From positions 434,001-498,000 of the forward strand of contig NZ_CP133261.1 in assembly GCF_030931715.1 (NCBI RefSeq): DNA of 64,000 nt, written 5' to 3'. This DNA is from Tissierella sp. MB52-C2 (lineage in GTDB: Bacteria > Bacillota > Clostridia > Tissierellales > Tissierellaceae). The position numbers were made by a program, and so were the translations under genes. Within the stretch, counting starts at the first letter, position 1, and each line of letters starts with the position of its first letter. The notes beneath the pieces were generated by a model, which saw only the letters and a list, made by a program, of their open reading frames with translations, was not told the DNA's origin and did no database searches. Positions 33,336-42,086 of the stretch are shown piece after piece.

Positions 33336-34119
33336 GGATGAGTATCAAATTGTAAGAAATTATTTTAATTTTAATTTTCAGATTCCTGCTGTAGCAGTTA
33401 TTAATGGAGATTTTCCAGGAAAAATTTATGTAGATAATAAAGAAAATCCTAAAGGAATAATTGTATGGGCTATATCAAGATGGGCCTATGCATATTTTGA
33501 ATTAGAGAGCTTGAAAAGGAATAGAGCATTTTTTAAAGAACTTATGATAAAAGAAATAACACCTATTATAGATGACTTAAAAGAGCAGTATTTTGAAGTA
33601 TATTCCTTAAGTGATGATTATGATAAAATATTAGAAGAAGAAATAGAAGGATTTTGCCTATATGATAAACACTATGAAAATACATTTATCTTAAATGAAG
33701 AAAAGTTTAATAAATTAGAGTTGAAAAATATTAGTGGGGAGATACTTGAAAGAAACTTTCCAATCGTACCAGAAAGATATAAGAATTATTTTAAAATAAT
33801 TGAGATGAATAAAGAAACACAGGGCATGATCCTCACAGTTGAAGGGAAAATAGTATCTCAGTGTATGAATAATGGATTTGAAAATGATAACAAATATTTT
33901 ATAGACCTTGATACTTTTAGTGAAAAAGAAAGAAATAAAGGTTATGCATCAGTAGTAGCGTATGAACTGATAAGAGAACAAAGAAATAAAGGTATGAGAC
34001 CACTTTGGGAAACTAGGGAAGATAATATACCATCCCTACGAGTAGCTGAAAAGCTAGGGTTTGAAAAAATAGAAAGATACCCTGCATATATATGGAAAAA
34101 GAAATTAAGAAGTAAATAA
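33316..34119 (+). CDS. GNAT acetyltransferase (ZwittA-like, GNAT_acetyltran type)
   Basis: 267 residues. ATG 33316 has AGAGGGGG upstream and lies inside the end of the NUDIX gene; an earlier in-frame ATG at 33295 precedes that site. The first 130 residues are a divergent domain with EGFCLYDKHYENTFILNEE. The C-terminal 110 residues contain the GNAT core (FSEKERNKGYASVVAYELI, WETREDNIPSLRVAEKLGF). This two-part layout is that of the GNAT_acetyltran family, which includes zwittermicin A resistance protein ZmaR relatives. Antibiotic resistance is possible but unproven. Confidence 0.8.
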   Translation: MYIELDKDEYQIVRNYFNFNFQIPAVAVINGDFPGKIYVDNKENPKGIIVWAISRWAYAYFELESLKRNRAFFKELMIKEITPIIDDLKEQYFEVYSLSDDYDKILEEEIEGFCLYDKHYENTFILNEEKFNKLELKNISGEILERNFPIVPERYKNYFKIIEMNKETQGMILTVEGKIVSQCMNNGFENDNKYFIDLDTFSEKERNKGYASVVAYELIREQRNKGMRPLWETREDNIPSLRVAEKLGFEKIERYPAYIWKKKLRSK

Positions 34120-34231
34120 ATCGCAAAGAGGTATTAATATTTATAGTGAATTAAATGGTTCGAAATAGTGGGAATATTTAATTTGAAATTTTTAGTTTAG
34201 GGCGAGTATTTATAATAAAGGGGGTTAATTC

Positions 34232-35083
34232 ATGTTACATAAACTATCTGATAGAATTTTTTATATGGAACATAGAGATGAAACCGATAGGCCTATTTTA
34301 GGATTAATATCAGGTACAAAATATAGTATGATTGTTGATTCTGGAAATTCTCCAAATCATGCAAAGGAGTTCTTGAAGGAATTGGAACAAGTTGACATAG
34401 CACCTGTTAAGTATTTGGTTTTAACTCATCATCATTGGGATCATGTACTTGGGATAAAAGGGATGAATTTAATAACTATTGCACATGAAAGAACAAAAGA
34501 AGAGCTTGATAAGATGAGAGACTTAAAATGGGATGATGAGTCCATGGAAAAGCATATTGAAAATGAGATATTTCCCAAATCTGCTGTTGAGTGTATAAAA
34601 AAGGAAATCGAGGATAGGGAAAACCTTGAAATAGGAGAAATTGATATTACCTACAAGGATAGTTTAGAGATTGGCTTAGGCGGAGTGACTTGTATTATTA
34701 GAGCAATAGGAGGACCTCATACTGATGATTCTACTATGATATATATTCCAGAAGAGAAAACCATGTTTCTAGGAGATTCCATATATGGTAGAAGATATGA
34801 TGGTTTATATGGATATGATAGAGACAAGTTATTTAATATGATAGAAATTATAGAGGAATATAATGACGTAGAGTATTATATAGCATCTCATGAGTCACTA
34901 TGTGATAGAAAAGAAATCAATGATTTTTGGAATTATTTAAGAGTAGCTAATGAAATAGTAGGAGATAACAAATCTAATGAAGATGGAATAAAGAAATTTA
35001 TTGATAAATTTAACAGAGAACCTTCTGAAGATGAAATTTTCTTTATTAATTGTTTTGCTGATATGAATAAAGTTAAAAGATAG
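34232..35083 (+). CDS. MBL-fold metallo-hydrolase
   Basis: 283 residues, ATG after AAGGGGG. The zinc motif is VLTHHHWDHVLGIKG (residues 67-81), followed by GGPHTDDS, a FLGDSIYGRR metal-bridging Asp and ASHESL as the last histidine. It is a soluble metallo-beta-lactamase-fold hydrolase with an added C-terminal helical region. The substrate is unknown. There is no signal peptide, so it is not a secreted beta-lactamase. Confidence 0.88.
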   Translation: MLHKLSDRIFYMEHRDETDRPILGLISGTKYSMIVDSGNSPNHAKEFLKELEQVDIAPVKYLVLTHHHWDHVLGIKGMNLITIAHERTKEELDKMRDLKWDDESMEKHIENEIFPKSAVECIKKEIEDRENLEIGEIDITYKDSLEIGLGGVTCIIRAIGGPHTDDSTMIYIPEEKTMFLGDSIYGRRYDGLYGYDRDKLFNMIEIIEEYNDVEYYIASHESLCDRKEINDFWNYLRVANEIVGDNKSNEDGIKKFIDKFNREPSEDEIFFINCFADMNKVKR

Positions 35084-35124
35084 AATAAAATATTATTTTA
35101 AGCAGAATAGGTAGGTGATAGTAA

Positions 35125-35685
35125 ATGAAGTTGGTTTTAATATTTGGACCACAGGCAGTCGGTAAAATGGCAGTTGGACAAGAACTTGAAAAAATAACTG
35201 GATTAAAACTTTTCCATAATCATATGACAATCGAGCTGGTATCTAACTTTTTTAGCTATGGCTCAAAGGAAGGTAAAAGACTGGTTAGTTTATTTCGGCA
35301 AGAAATATTTGAAGAGGTAGCAAAAAGTGATTTAGAAGGGTTGATATTTACCTATGTATGGGCATTTGATATGCAAGAAGATTGGGATTATGTAGATAAG
35401 GTATGCAATATTTTCGAGTCAAGAGGTGGGGAAGTATACTTTGTGGAGCTAGAAGCAACCCTAGAGGAAAGATTAAAACGCAACAAAAGTCCCCTTAGGC
35501 TAGAGCATAAACCAACTAAGAGAAATATAGAATTTTCAGAAAGAGATTTAATAAGTACAATGGAAAGGTATAGGTTAAATTCAATAGATGGTGAAATCAA
35601 AAAGGAAAACTATATTAGAATAAACAATACAGAATTAAGTCCATTAGAAGTAGCACAAATGATTAAAGAAAGGTTTGAATTATAA
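35125..35685 (+). CDS. P-loop nucleotide kinase-like protein (shikimate/CPT-like)
   Basis: 186 residues, ATG with GTAGGTGATAG upstream. The Walker A is GPQAVGKMAVG (residues 8-18). GKM in place of GKS/T is usual in this small family, which is close to shikimate kinase and chloramphenicol phosphotransferase-like proteins. A lid-like arginine region (LEERLKRNKSPLRLEHKPTK) is about residues 113-132. The substrate is unknown. It lies in the island of small modifying enzymes. Confidence 0.75.
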   Translation: MKLVLIFGPQAVGKMAVGQELEKITGLKLFHNHMTIELVSNFFSYGSKEGKRLVSLFRQEIFEEVAKSDLEGLIFTYVWAFDMQEDWDYVDKVCNIFESRGGEVYFVELEATLEERLKRNKSPLRLEHKPTKRNIEFSERDLISTMERYRLNSIDGEIKKENYIRINNTELSPLEVAQMIKERFEL

Positions 35686-35748
35686 ATATATTGAGTATAA
35701 ATAGAGTATTTAAGATTAGAACTTGACAGAAAGAATGGAGGGTCATAA

Positions 35749-36354
35749 ATGACGATATATTTAACTAGACATGGAGAAACACAATGGAACAAAGAAGGAA
35801 GAATGCAAGGATGGAAGAATTCAGATTTAACCCCAAATGGCATTGAAAATGCAAAAAGACTTGGGCAGAGGTTAAAAGATATTGATTTTGATTATATATA
35901 CTGTAGTCCTTTAGATAGGGCGGTAGATACAGCTAAATATATAAGGGGAGATAAAAACACAGAAATAGTGTTAACTGAATCTCTTAAGGAGATGGGATTT
36001 GGAAAATGGGAAGGTATGGAGCATGATAGAATAAAGGAATTGTATCCAATAGAACATTTTAATTTTTGGAATAAGCCTCATTTATATAATCAAATTGAAG
36101 GAGAAAGTTTTAATGAGTTATTTGAAAGAGTAAATGATGTATTAAATCAGATAATTAGTAACTCATCATTAGAGAATGTCTTAATAGTATCTCATGCAGT
36201 AGTTATTAAGGCAATTTATGCTATTATAAAAAAATATCCTTTAGAAGAACTATGGACTCCACCTTTTTTACAAGGAACTTCTCTCACTATAATTGAAGTG
36301 AAAGATGATGAAATCAATATAATATTAGAAGCCGATACTTCTCATATAGAATAA
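35749..36354 (+). CDS. Histidine phosphatase family protein (phosphoglycerate-mutase-like)
   Basis: 201 residues, ATG after ATGGAGGG. The catalytic LTRHGETQWN is at residues 5-14 (His8). SPLDRAVDTA supplies the second Arg, EMGFGKWEGM the acidic residue and VSHAVVIKA the second histidine. It is a cobC/PhoE-like broad phosphatase. The substrate is unknown and neighbours do not define a pathway. Confidence 0.9.
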   Translation: MTIYLTRHGETQWNKEGRMQGWKNSDLTPNGIENAKRLGQRLKDIDFDYIYCSPLDRAVDTAKYIRGDKNTEIVLTESLKEMGFGKWEGMEHDRIKELYPIEHFNFWNKPHLYNQIEGESFNELFERVNDVLNQIISNSSLENVLIVSHAVVIKAIYAIIKKYPLEELWTPPFLQGTSLTIIEVKDDEINIILEADTSHIE

Positions 36355-36375
36355 TAAGAAAATGGAGGAAAAGTA

Positions 36376-36918
36376 ATGTTTAAACATATAATTGATAATG
36401 ATATAGAGCTAAGACTAGTAGACACACATCACTCAGAAGCGATGTTTAAGTCAATTGATTCAAATAAAGAACATCTGAGGAAGTATTTACCTTGGGTTGA
36501 TAGTACGAAGACTGTAAATGATACAAAAGGGTTTATAGAGAGCACTAAGAAACAACATGCCGCAAATAATGGATTTAATGCTGGTATATGGTATAGGGGA
36601 GAATTTGCAGGTGTTATAGGCTTTCATAATATAGACCATAGTAATAAAAACGTAAGTATAGGATACTGGTTAGATGAAAGATATGTAGGTAAAGGAATAA
36701 TGACAAAAGCGTGTAGAGAATTTGTTGATTATGCATTTAATACTTTGGAATTAAATAGGGTGGAAATTAGATGTGCAGAAGACAACCTTAAAAGTAGAGC
36801 TATTCCAGAGAGACTTGGATTTATTAAGGAAGGTATAATTCGAGATGGGGAATTACTTAATCATGGCTATGTAGACTCTGTTGTTTATGGAATATTGAAA
36901 AGAGAATGGAGTAAGTAA
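36376..36918 (+). CDS. RimL/YdaF-like GNAT N-acetyltransferase
   Basis: 180 residues, ATG after TGGAGGAAAAG. It starts with ELRLVDTHHSEAMF and has LRKYLPWVDS, GYWLDERYVGKGIMTKACRE (acetyl-CoA loop) and IRCAEDNLKSRAIPERLGF with a DGELLNHGYVDSVVYG tail. This matches the YdaF/RimL group known from B. subtilis, which is predicted to acetylate N-termini of ribosomal proteins. A 22-base gap from the phosphatase gene makes one operon likely. Confidence 0.9.
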   Translation: MFKHIIDNDIELRLVDTHHSEAMFKSIDSNKEHLRKYLPWVDSTKTVNDTKGFIESTKKQHAANNGFNAGIWYRGEFAGVIGFHNIDHSNKNVSIGYWLDERYVGKGIMTKACREFVDYAFNTLELNRVEIRCAEDNLKSRAIPERLGFIKEGIIRDGELLNHGYVDSVVYGILKREWSK

Positions 36919-36953
36919 TATTATTGATTTCAATGTTATAAGGGGGCTATACC

Positions 36954-37436
36954 ATGGCAACGTTAGTGAATTTGCAAATCAATCAGCCTAAATATATAGA
37001 TATAGATACAGATTTACGTTTAAGAAAATTTGATGGTAAATTTGATTTTGCCTTAAACTGGTATAAAGACGGAGAAGATGCTGAATTATATGATATTGAT
37101 AAACTTGAAAGGATGTATAATTATTTAGATAATAAGGGAGAACTGTATTTTATTGAGGTTAAGACAGAAAATGAATATATCCCAATAGGAGATGTAACAT
37201 TTTGGAAAGAGGATATGCCAATAGTAATAGGAGATAAAGATTATCGCGGAAAAGGAATAGGATACAAAGTTATTAATGCCTTAATACAAAGAGCAAAGAT
37301 ACTTGGCTATGATGAAATATATGTTAATAAGATATATTCATATAATGCAGCATCACAGAAAACCTTTGAAAAAGCAGGATTTAGAAAATATAAAGAAAAT
37401 AAAAATGGATATTCATATATTTTAAAGCTAAAATGA
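36954..37436 (+). CDS. GNAT family N-acetyltransferase
   Basis: 160 residues, ATG with AAGGGGG. The acetyl-CoA loop is IGDKDYRGKGIGYKVINALI and the fourth motif is YSYNAASQKTFEKAGFRKY. The N-terminal third (DLRLRKFDGKFDFALNWYKD) is less typical. It is the last of the seven GNAT genes between 26478 and 37436. The substrate is unknown. Confidence 0.85.
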   Translation: MATLVNLQINQPKYIDIDTDLRLRKFDGKFDFALNWYKDGEDAELYDIDKLERMYNYLDNKGELYFIEVKTENEYIPIGDVTFWKEDMPIVIGDKDYRGKGIGYKVINALIQRAKILGYDEIYVNKIYSYNAASQKTFEKAGFRKYKENKNGYSYILKLK

Positions 37437-37610
37437 TGATTTATAAATTTAAAATCGAAGAAATTATAAATTAGCATAAAATTAGAGAAATATTTCATAA
37501 CATAATAAAGATGGAGATTTTATAAAAGGAATGGATAGAGTAATAATTGCTTTAGACCATAAGAGAGAAATATAACTAATAATAAAAACTGAAACATTAA
37601 TATATGAAAC

Positions 37611-37642
37611 AAAATAGATAGCAATTGCTATCTATTTTTGCT
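37611..37642. terminator. Terminator between the GNAT genes and the ger operon
   Basis: A perfect 28-bp palindrome, AAAATAGATAGCAA (37611-37624) and TTGCTATCTATTTT (37625-37638), runs into TTTT plus a G. The 170 bases before it (37440-37610) hold nothing I can support; one 14-codon frame at 37531 has a site placed too close to its start. Confidence 0.85.
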
Positions 37643-37707
37643 TATTGAATAAATTGGAAGAAAGTGTCAACAATATTTATAACATAATGGGAAAGGCGTT
37701 GTTATAA

Positions 37708-39294
37708 ATGCTATTTAGTTATTTTATGAGAAAGGTTGTACGATGGCAAAATCTTAGTAGACGAGAACATGAAAATAAAGATTATTTAGATATAGATATA
37801 TCAAAGAATTTAGAAGAAAATATAAAATTTTTCAAGCTGATTTTAGGTAATAGTAGTGATATAAAAATACATGAATTTATGTTTGGAGATTACTGTGAAT
37901 TTAATGGGGTGCTTATATATATTGATGGGCTTGTAGATAGTTCAGTGATTACAGAAAGCATATTAAAGCCCATAATGTTAAATAAAAATTTTAAAGAAGA
38001 TGTAATAGAAAACTTTAGTATAGAGGACCTGCAGAAATGCATCATTTGTTCAGGAGACATTGAAAAAAGTAGTAAATATTCAGATTTACTTGAAAGGTGT
38101 CTTTCTGGAAATACAATATTGTTAGTAAATGGATTATCTGAAGGATTAATTATAAGTACACAAAGTTGGCAGAAAAGAAGTGTTACAGAGCCTCAAACAG
38201 AATCAGTAGTTAGGGGGCCGAGAGAAGGTTTCACAGAGGATTTTAGGACAAATACATCTCTTTTGAGAAGAAGAATTAAAAGTCCTCAATTTAAAATGGA
38301 AAATATGATAATTGGGAGAAAAACATATACCAATATATGTATTGCATATATTGAAGGAGTAGTAAAGCCAGATGTCCTCAAAACTTTAAGAAGTAGATTG
38401 AGGAGTATAGATGTGGATTCTATAATAGATTCAAGTTATGTAGAAGAATATATCGAAGATTATCCTTTTTCAATATTTTCTACAATAGGATATAGTGAAA
38501 AACCAGACGTGATTGCTGCTAAAGTCCTTGAGGGACGTATTGCTATTGTAGTAGAAGGAAGTCCATTTGTATTAACAGTTCCAATGTTATTTGTGGAAAG
38601 TTTTCAAACAGCAGAGGACTATTATGTAAGGCCAATATATGCATCTATTATTAGAATGATGCGATTTCTAGCATATCTTATTGCAATTTTTGCAGTTCCA
38701 GGGTTTATTGCATTAACGACTTTTCATCAAGAACTAATTCCAACAACTCTTTTATTTACAGTGGCAAATGCTAGGGAGGGGACCCCTTTTCCAGCGCTAT
38801 TAGAGGCATTAATAATGGTTATATCATTTGAAATATTAAGGGAAGCTGGTCTAAGATTACCTCGACCTATAGGTCAAGCAATTAGTATAGTAGGAGCCTT
38901 AGTCATGGGAGAGGCAGCAGTATCTGCTGGAATAGTGGGAGCACCTTTGGTGATAAGTGTTGCCATAGCGGCTGTAGCTGGATTTATAATACCAGAACAG
39001 GCAGATTCTATTTCTATACTTAGGATAATTATGATGATTTTAGCATCTGCATTAGGAGGGTTTGGTATATCTATGGGATTTTTAGGGATGCTGATACATC
39101 TATCTATATTAGAACCTTTTGGTATACCATATTTTGCATCTATAAAGTTTTCACAAGACCAACAAGATAGTTTTGTCAGGTTGCCACTTTGGATTATGAA
39201 AGATAGACCAGATGAATTGGCTTATATAGATGATACTAGGAAAAAAACGTTTATTCCTCCAAATGAAGAGAATGATAATAATATAAAAAAATAG
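37708..39294 (+). CDS. Spore germination protein, GerA family (A subunit)
   Basis: 528 residues, ATG after GGGAAAGGCG. The N-terminal soluble domain (residues 1-310) has VNGLSEGLIISTQSW and TEPQTESVVRGPREGFTEDF, the typical GerA segment. Then come five or six membrane segments with TFHQELIPTTLLFTVANARE and GEAAVSAGIVGAPLVI. GerA-type A subunits sit in the inner spore membrane and sense amino acids or sugars together with B and C subunits. The germinant cannot be told from sequence. It is the first gene of a four-gene operon. Confidence 0.95.
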   Translation: MLFSYFMRKVVRWQNLSRREHENKDYLDIDISKNLEENIKFFKLILGNSSDIKIHEFMFGDYCEFNGVLIYIDGLVDSSVITESILKPIMLNKNFKEDVIENFSIEDLQKCIICSGDIEKSSKYSDLLERCLSGNTILLVNGLSEGLIISTQSWQKRSVTEPQTESVVRGPREGFTEDFRTNTSLLRRRIKSPQFKMENMIIGRKTYTNICIAYIEGVVKPDVLKTLRSRLRSIDVDSIIDSSYVEEYIEDYPFSIFSTIGYSEKPDVIAAKVLEGRIAIVVEGSPFVLTVPMLFVESFQTAEDYYVRPIYASIIRMMRFLAYLIAIFAVPGFIALTTFHQELIPTTLLFTVANAREGTPFPALLEALIMVISFEILREAGLRLPRPIGQAISIVGALVMGEAAVSAGIVGAPLVISVAIAAVAGFIIPEQADSISILRIIMMILASALGGFGISMGFLGMLIHLSILEPFGIPYFASIKFSQDQQDSFVRLPLWIMKDRPDELAYIDDTRKKTFIPPNEENDNNIKK

Positions 39295-39304
39295 GAGTTA
39301 GTAT

Positions 39305-40477
39305 ATGAGAATTAAGAAGATATATTTAATTAAAATCATTATAATCACATCAATTGCTTTTATTTTAGTGGGATGCTGGGACAATAGAGAATTAGACACT
39401 CTATCGATAGTAACTGGAGTTGGTATTGATGCAACAGATAATGATGATAATATTAGTCTTATATTACAGGTAGGAGAAATAGGTAAAGATAATTCTGGTT
39501 CATTCAAAAGTGAAGGGTCTAATGATGAATCAGCAACTTTAGAAGCAGAAGACAAAAGCATATTATCTGCCATCGAAAAGCTTCAGAAACAAATTACTAG
39601 AGATTTATTTATGCATCATAATCAAGTAGTTATATTTGGAAAAGAACAGGCTAGAAAAGGTGTACAGCCTTATATAGATGCATTTCTCCGGCAATATGAT
39701 ATACGTATGGAAACTTTAGTATTTATTGCAGAAGATAAAGCTAGAGATATTCTTAATAATACTATGGATCAAGATAGAATATCTGCTCTAGGAATTACTA
39801 AAATGATGGAATCTGTTGACAGATATTATGAATCTTATTCAGTTAGAATAATAGATCTTGTTTCTATGATAATAGATAAGACTACGGATTCTGTAATTCC
39901 TATTTTGAAATTAGATAATAACGAGGGGAATACAAGATTAGCTTTATCAGGATTAGCAATTTTAAATGATGGAAAACTTATAGGTGAATTAGATGATACT
40001 GAGACCAAAGGATATACTTGGATTACTGATAAATATAAAAATACATTTCTAAAAGTAGAGGCAGAAGAAGGTCTTGCAAACTTAAATATAATACATATAA
40101 GACACAAGCTTGAACCGGAAATCAGAAATGGGAATGAATTAGTAATATCACTGGAGATTATTGGAGATATGGTGATTTCTGAAATACAAGAATTTAAAAA
40201 CATGACAATTGAAGAAGTATCCAATATTCTCTTAGATGAAGGAAAAAAAGCAATAGATAAAGAAATACAAGCTTGTCTACGTAAAAGTAAAGATTTAAAC
40301 GCAGATTTTTTAGGTTTTGGGACAAAATTTTATAAAAAATTCCCTAAAGAATGGAAAGAGATAAAAAATAATTGGAATAGCATATATCCAGAAATTAAAA
40401 TATCTACTAATATAAGATTGAATTTAATAAATACTGGTAAAATTGTAAATTCACTAAATATGAAGGGGGAAGATTAG
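39305..40477 (+). CDS. Spore germination lipoprotein, Ger(x)C family
   Basis: 390 residues, ATG with TAGGAG upstream, 10 bases after the A subunit stop. The lipobox is FILVGCWDNREL with Cys at about residue 24. Family motifs LSIVTGVGIDA and VVIFGKEQARKG (the host membrane-associated region) are clear. The C subunit is a lipoprotein on the outer face of the inner spore membrane and completes the receptor. Confidence 0.95.
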   Translation: MRIKKIYLIKIIIITSIAFILVGCWDNRELDTLSIVTGVGIDATDNDDNISLILQVGEIGKDNSGSFKSEGSNDESATLEAEDKSILSAIEKLQKQITRDLFMHHNQVVIFGKEQARKGVQPYIDAFLRQYDIRMETLVFIAEDKARDILNNTMDQDRISALGITKMMESVDRYYESYSVRIIDLVSMIIDKTTDSVIPILKLDNNEGNTRLALSGLAILNDGKLIGELDDTETKGYTWITDKYKNTFLKVEAEEGLANLNIIHIRHKLEPEIRNGNELVISLEIIGDMVISEIQEFKNMTIEEVSNILLDEGKKAIDKEIQACLRKSKDLNADFLGFGTKFYKKFPKEWKEIKNNWNSIYPEIKISTNIRLNLINTGKIVNSLNMKGED

Positions 40478-41587
40478 ATGAAAATAGATAAGGGAAAAAT
40501 TTCAGGAATTCAGTTTATGTTTACAGTGGCTTGCTTTATACAATCTTCATCTCTTTTGACATCATTTTTTACATCAATTACAAATCAGGATTCATGGATA
40601 ATTGTGATAATGGGTTTTATAGTTTCAATAATCCCTTTATTGATATATGGATATATTATGAAGACATTTCCAGATGAAAATTTAATAGAAATAAATGATA
40701 TAGTTTTTGGGGGCATAATAGGAAAGATATTTTCAGTACTATATTTATGGTTTTTCATGACATTATCATCCTTAAATATACGAGATCTAGGAGATTTTGT
40801 ACAAAGAACCACAATGACAAAAACACCTCCTATAATTGTCATAAGCATATTTGTTTTATTATGTGCTTGGACAGTAAGAAATGGAATAGAAGTTGTGACT
40901 AGATATAGTATGTTTTTTACATTAATTGCAATATTAATAGTTATATCTACAAGTCTTTTGACGATAAATCAAATGAATATAGATAATTTCTTGCCTATTT
41001 TTGATCAGCCTAAGATGGTATATATTCAGGGGACTCATATTATATCGACTATTCCCTTCGGAGAAATTGTAGTGTTTTTAATGATTAACTCAAATTTAGA
41101 AATTGAACCCAAGAAAAGAAGAAAATATTTTATTTATGGATTTATAATTGGAGGTTTAACTCTATTAACTATAGTTCTTAGAGATACAGCCGTATTAGGG
41201 AATACAATGAAAATATTTTCTTTACCATCTTTTGAGACCCTTCGCCTAATAAGTATACACTCTACATTAAGTAGAGTAGAAGTTCTCTTTGCAGTTAGCT
41301 TAATTATATTAATGTTTTTTAAGATTTGTATATTATACTATGTAACAGTAATGAGCGTAGCATATATATTTAAGTTAAAATCTTTTAAATCCTTAGTCGC
41401 AAGTATAGGTGTGATTAGTATAATATATTCTTTTAATATATATCCTACAGTAATAGAACATATGAATTCTGCAAGTAAAACAGCACCATTTCAATGGCTC
41501 TTATATGAGACTATACTACCACTTATTACTATGATAGTTATTAAAATTAGGAAATTGCCTAAATTAAAAAAGGGAATGATTTCATGA
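40478..41587 (+). CDS. Spore germination protein, GerB family permease (B subunit)
   Basis: 369 residues, ATG immediately after the C subunit stop (TAG then ATG). About ten membrane helices of the APC/amino-acid permease type are present, starting with KISGIQFMFTVACFIQ. VFLMINSNLEIEPKKRRKYFIYG is a characteristic loop, around residue 205. B subunits are the likely germinant-binding channel. It overlaps the next small gene by four bases (ATGA). Confidence 0.94.
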   Translation: MKIDKGKISGIQFMFTVACFIQSSSLLTSFFTSITNQDSWIIVIMGFIVSIIPLLIYGYIMKTFPDENLIEINDIVFGGIIGKIFSVLYLWFFMTLSSLNIRDLGDFVQRTTMTKTPPIIVISIFVLLCAWTVRNGIEVVTRYSMFFTLIAILIVISTSLLTINQMNIDNFLPIFDQPKMVYIQGTHIISTIPFGEIVVFLMINSNLEIEPKKRRKYFIYGFIIGGLTLLTIVLRDTAVLGNTMKIFSLPSFETLRLISIHSTLSRVEVLFAVSLIILMFFKICILYYVTVMSVAYIFKLKSFKSLVASIGVISIIYSFNIYPTVIEHMNSASKTAPFQWLLYETILPLITMIVIKIRKLPKLKKGMIS

Positions 41588-41796
41588 TATATGTATTTGT
41601 AGTTTTTATAATCATAGCATTAAGGGATTTAAAAGGATTGATAAAATCAAATAGAAAAAAAGAATTCAAGGTAACGCTTTCAATGATGATTATAGCTTTC
41701 ATCTTATCTACCTTATATGCCTTAGACTATAGAATACCAAGCCCCATGGTGGCATTAGATAAATTTGTCAGTGATGTACTAGGATTAGGGTATTAA
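41584..41796 (+). CDS. Small GerD-type (GerKD-like) germinant receptor subunit
   Basis: 70 residues, ATG overlapping the B subunit stop. Two hydrophobic segments (residues 1-14 and 30-47) flank a basic loop with KSNRKKEFK. Small two-helix D subunits (about 75 residues) of germinant receptors such as GerKD are known in Bacillus, and position and topology fit. Identity to a named D subunit cannot be checked by eye. Its coupling to the B gene suggests one-to-one production. Confidence 0.65.
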   Translation: MIYVFVVFIIIALRDLKGLIKSNRKKEFKVTLSMMIIAFILSTLYALDYRIPSPMVALDKFVSDVLGLGY

Positions 41797-41812
41797 AAAT
41801 TAATTTATATAT

Positions 41813-41855
41813 AAATAGAAACTATTAAGATTATCTTAATAGTTTCTATTTGTTT
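41813..41855 (+). terminator. Terminator after the ger operon
   Basis: An 18-bp perfect stem, AAATAGAAACTATTAAGA (41813-41830) with its complement at 41834-41851, has a 3-base loop and is followed by TGTTTT. The 230 bases beyond it up to 42086 contain several short inverted repeats but no gene. Confidence 0.8.
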
Positions 41856-42086
41856 TAAATCAAGATTATCAATAATTATTATACTGAATATTGGACTTAT
41901 GATATTGAAAATTGCAAAAAGAAAAAAGGACAGAGTATAAAACCATCTCTATCCCTTTTATATCAAGTGTTGCCGTTCTTTTGTCAATTTGTCATAATTG
42001 ATATTGTGTCAAACTCACGTAATACAAAAAAGCTACTAATATCTTTGAGTTTTAATCAATTGCATTTGCTTAAAACTCAGGTTAGT

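Noticed and set aside
34232-35083. Beta-lactamase
   Set aside because: The zinc motif is MBL-like, but there is no signal peptide and the C-terminal region is not that of class B beta-lactamases.
37531-37575. Small gene MDRVIIALDHKREI
   Set aside because: Only 14 codons, the upstream AAAGG is 3 bases from the start and the frame has no counterpart nearby.
37640-37707. Sigma-G promoter of the ger operon
   Set aside because: A CATAATG at 37683-37689 resembles a sigma-G -10, but no matching -35 is present at 17-18 bases, so I do not call it.
42047-42078. Terminator for the alpha/beta hydrolase gene
   Set aside because: GAGTTTTAA/TTAAAACTC is a clear inverted repeat but has a 14-base loop and no T-run on the minus strand; kept only as an observation.
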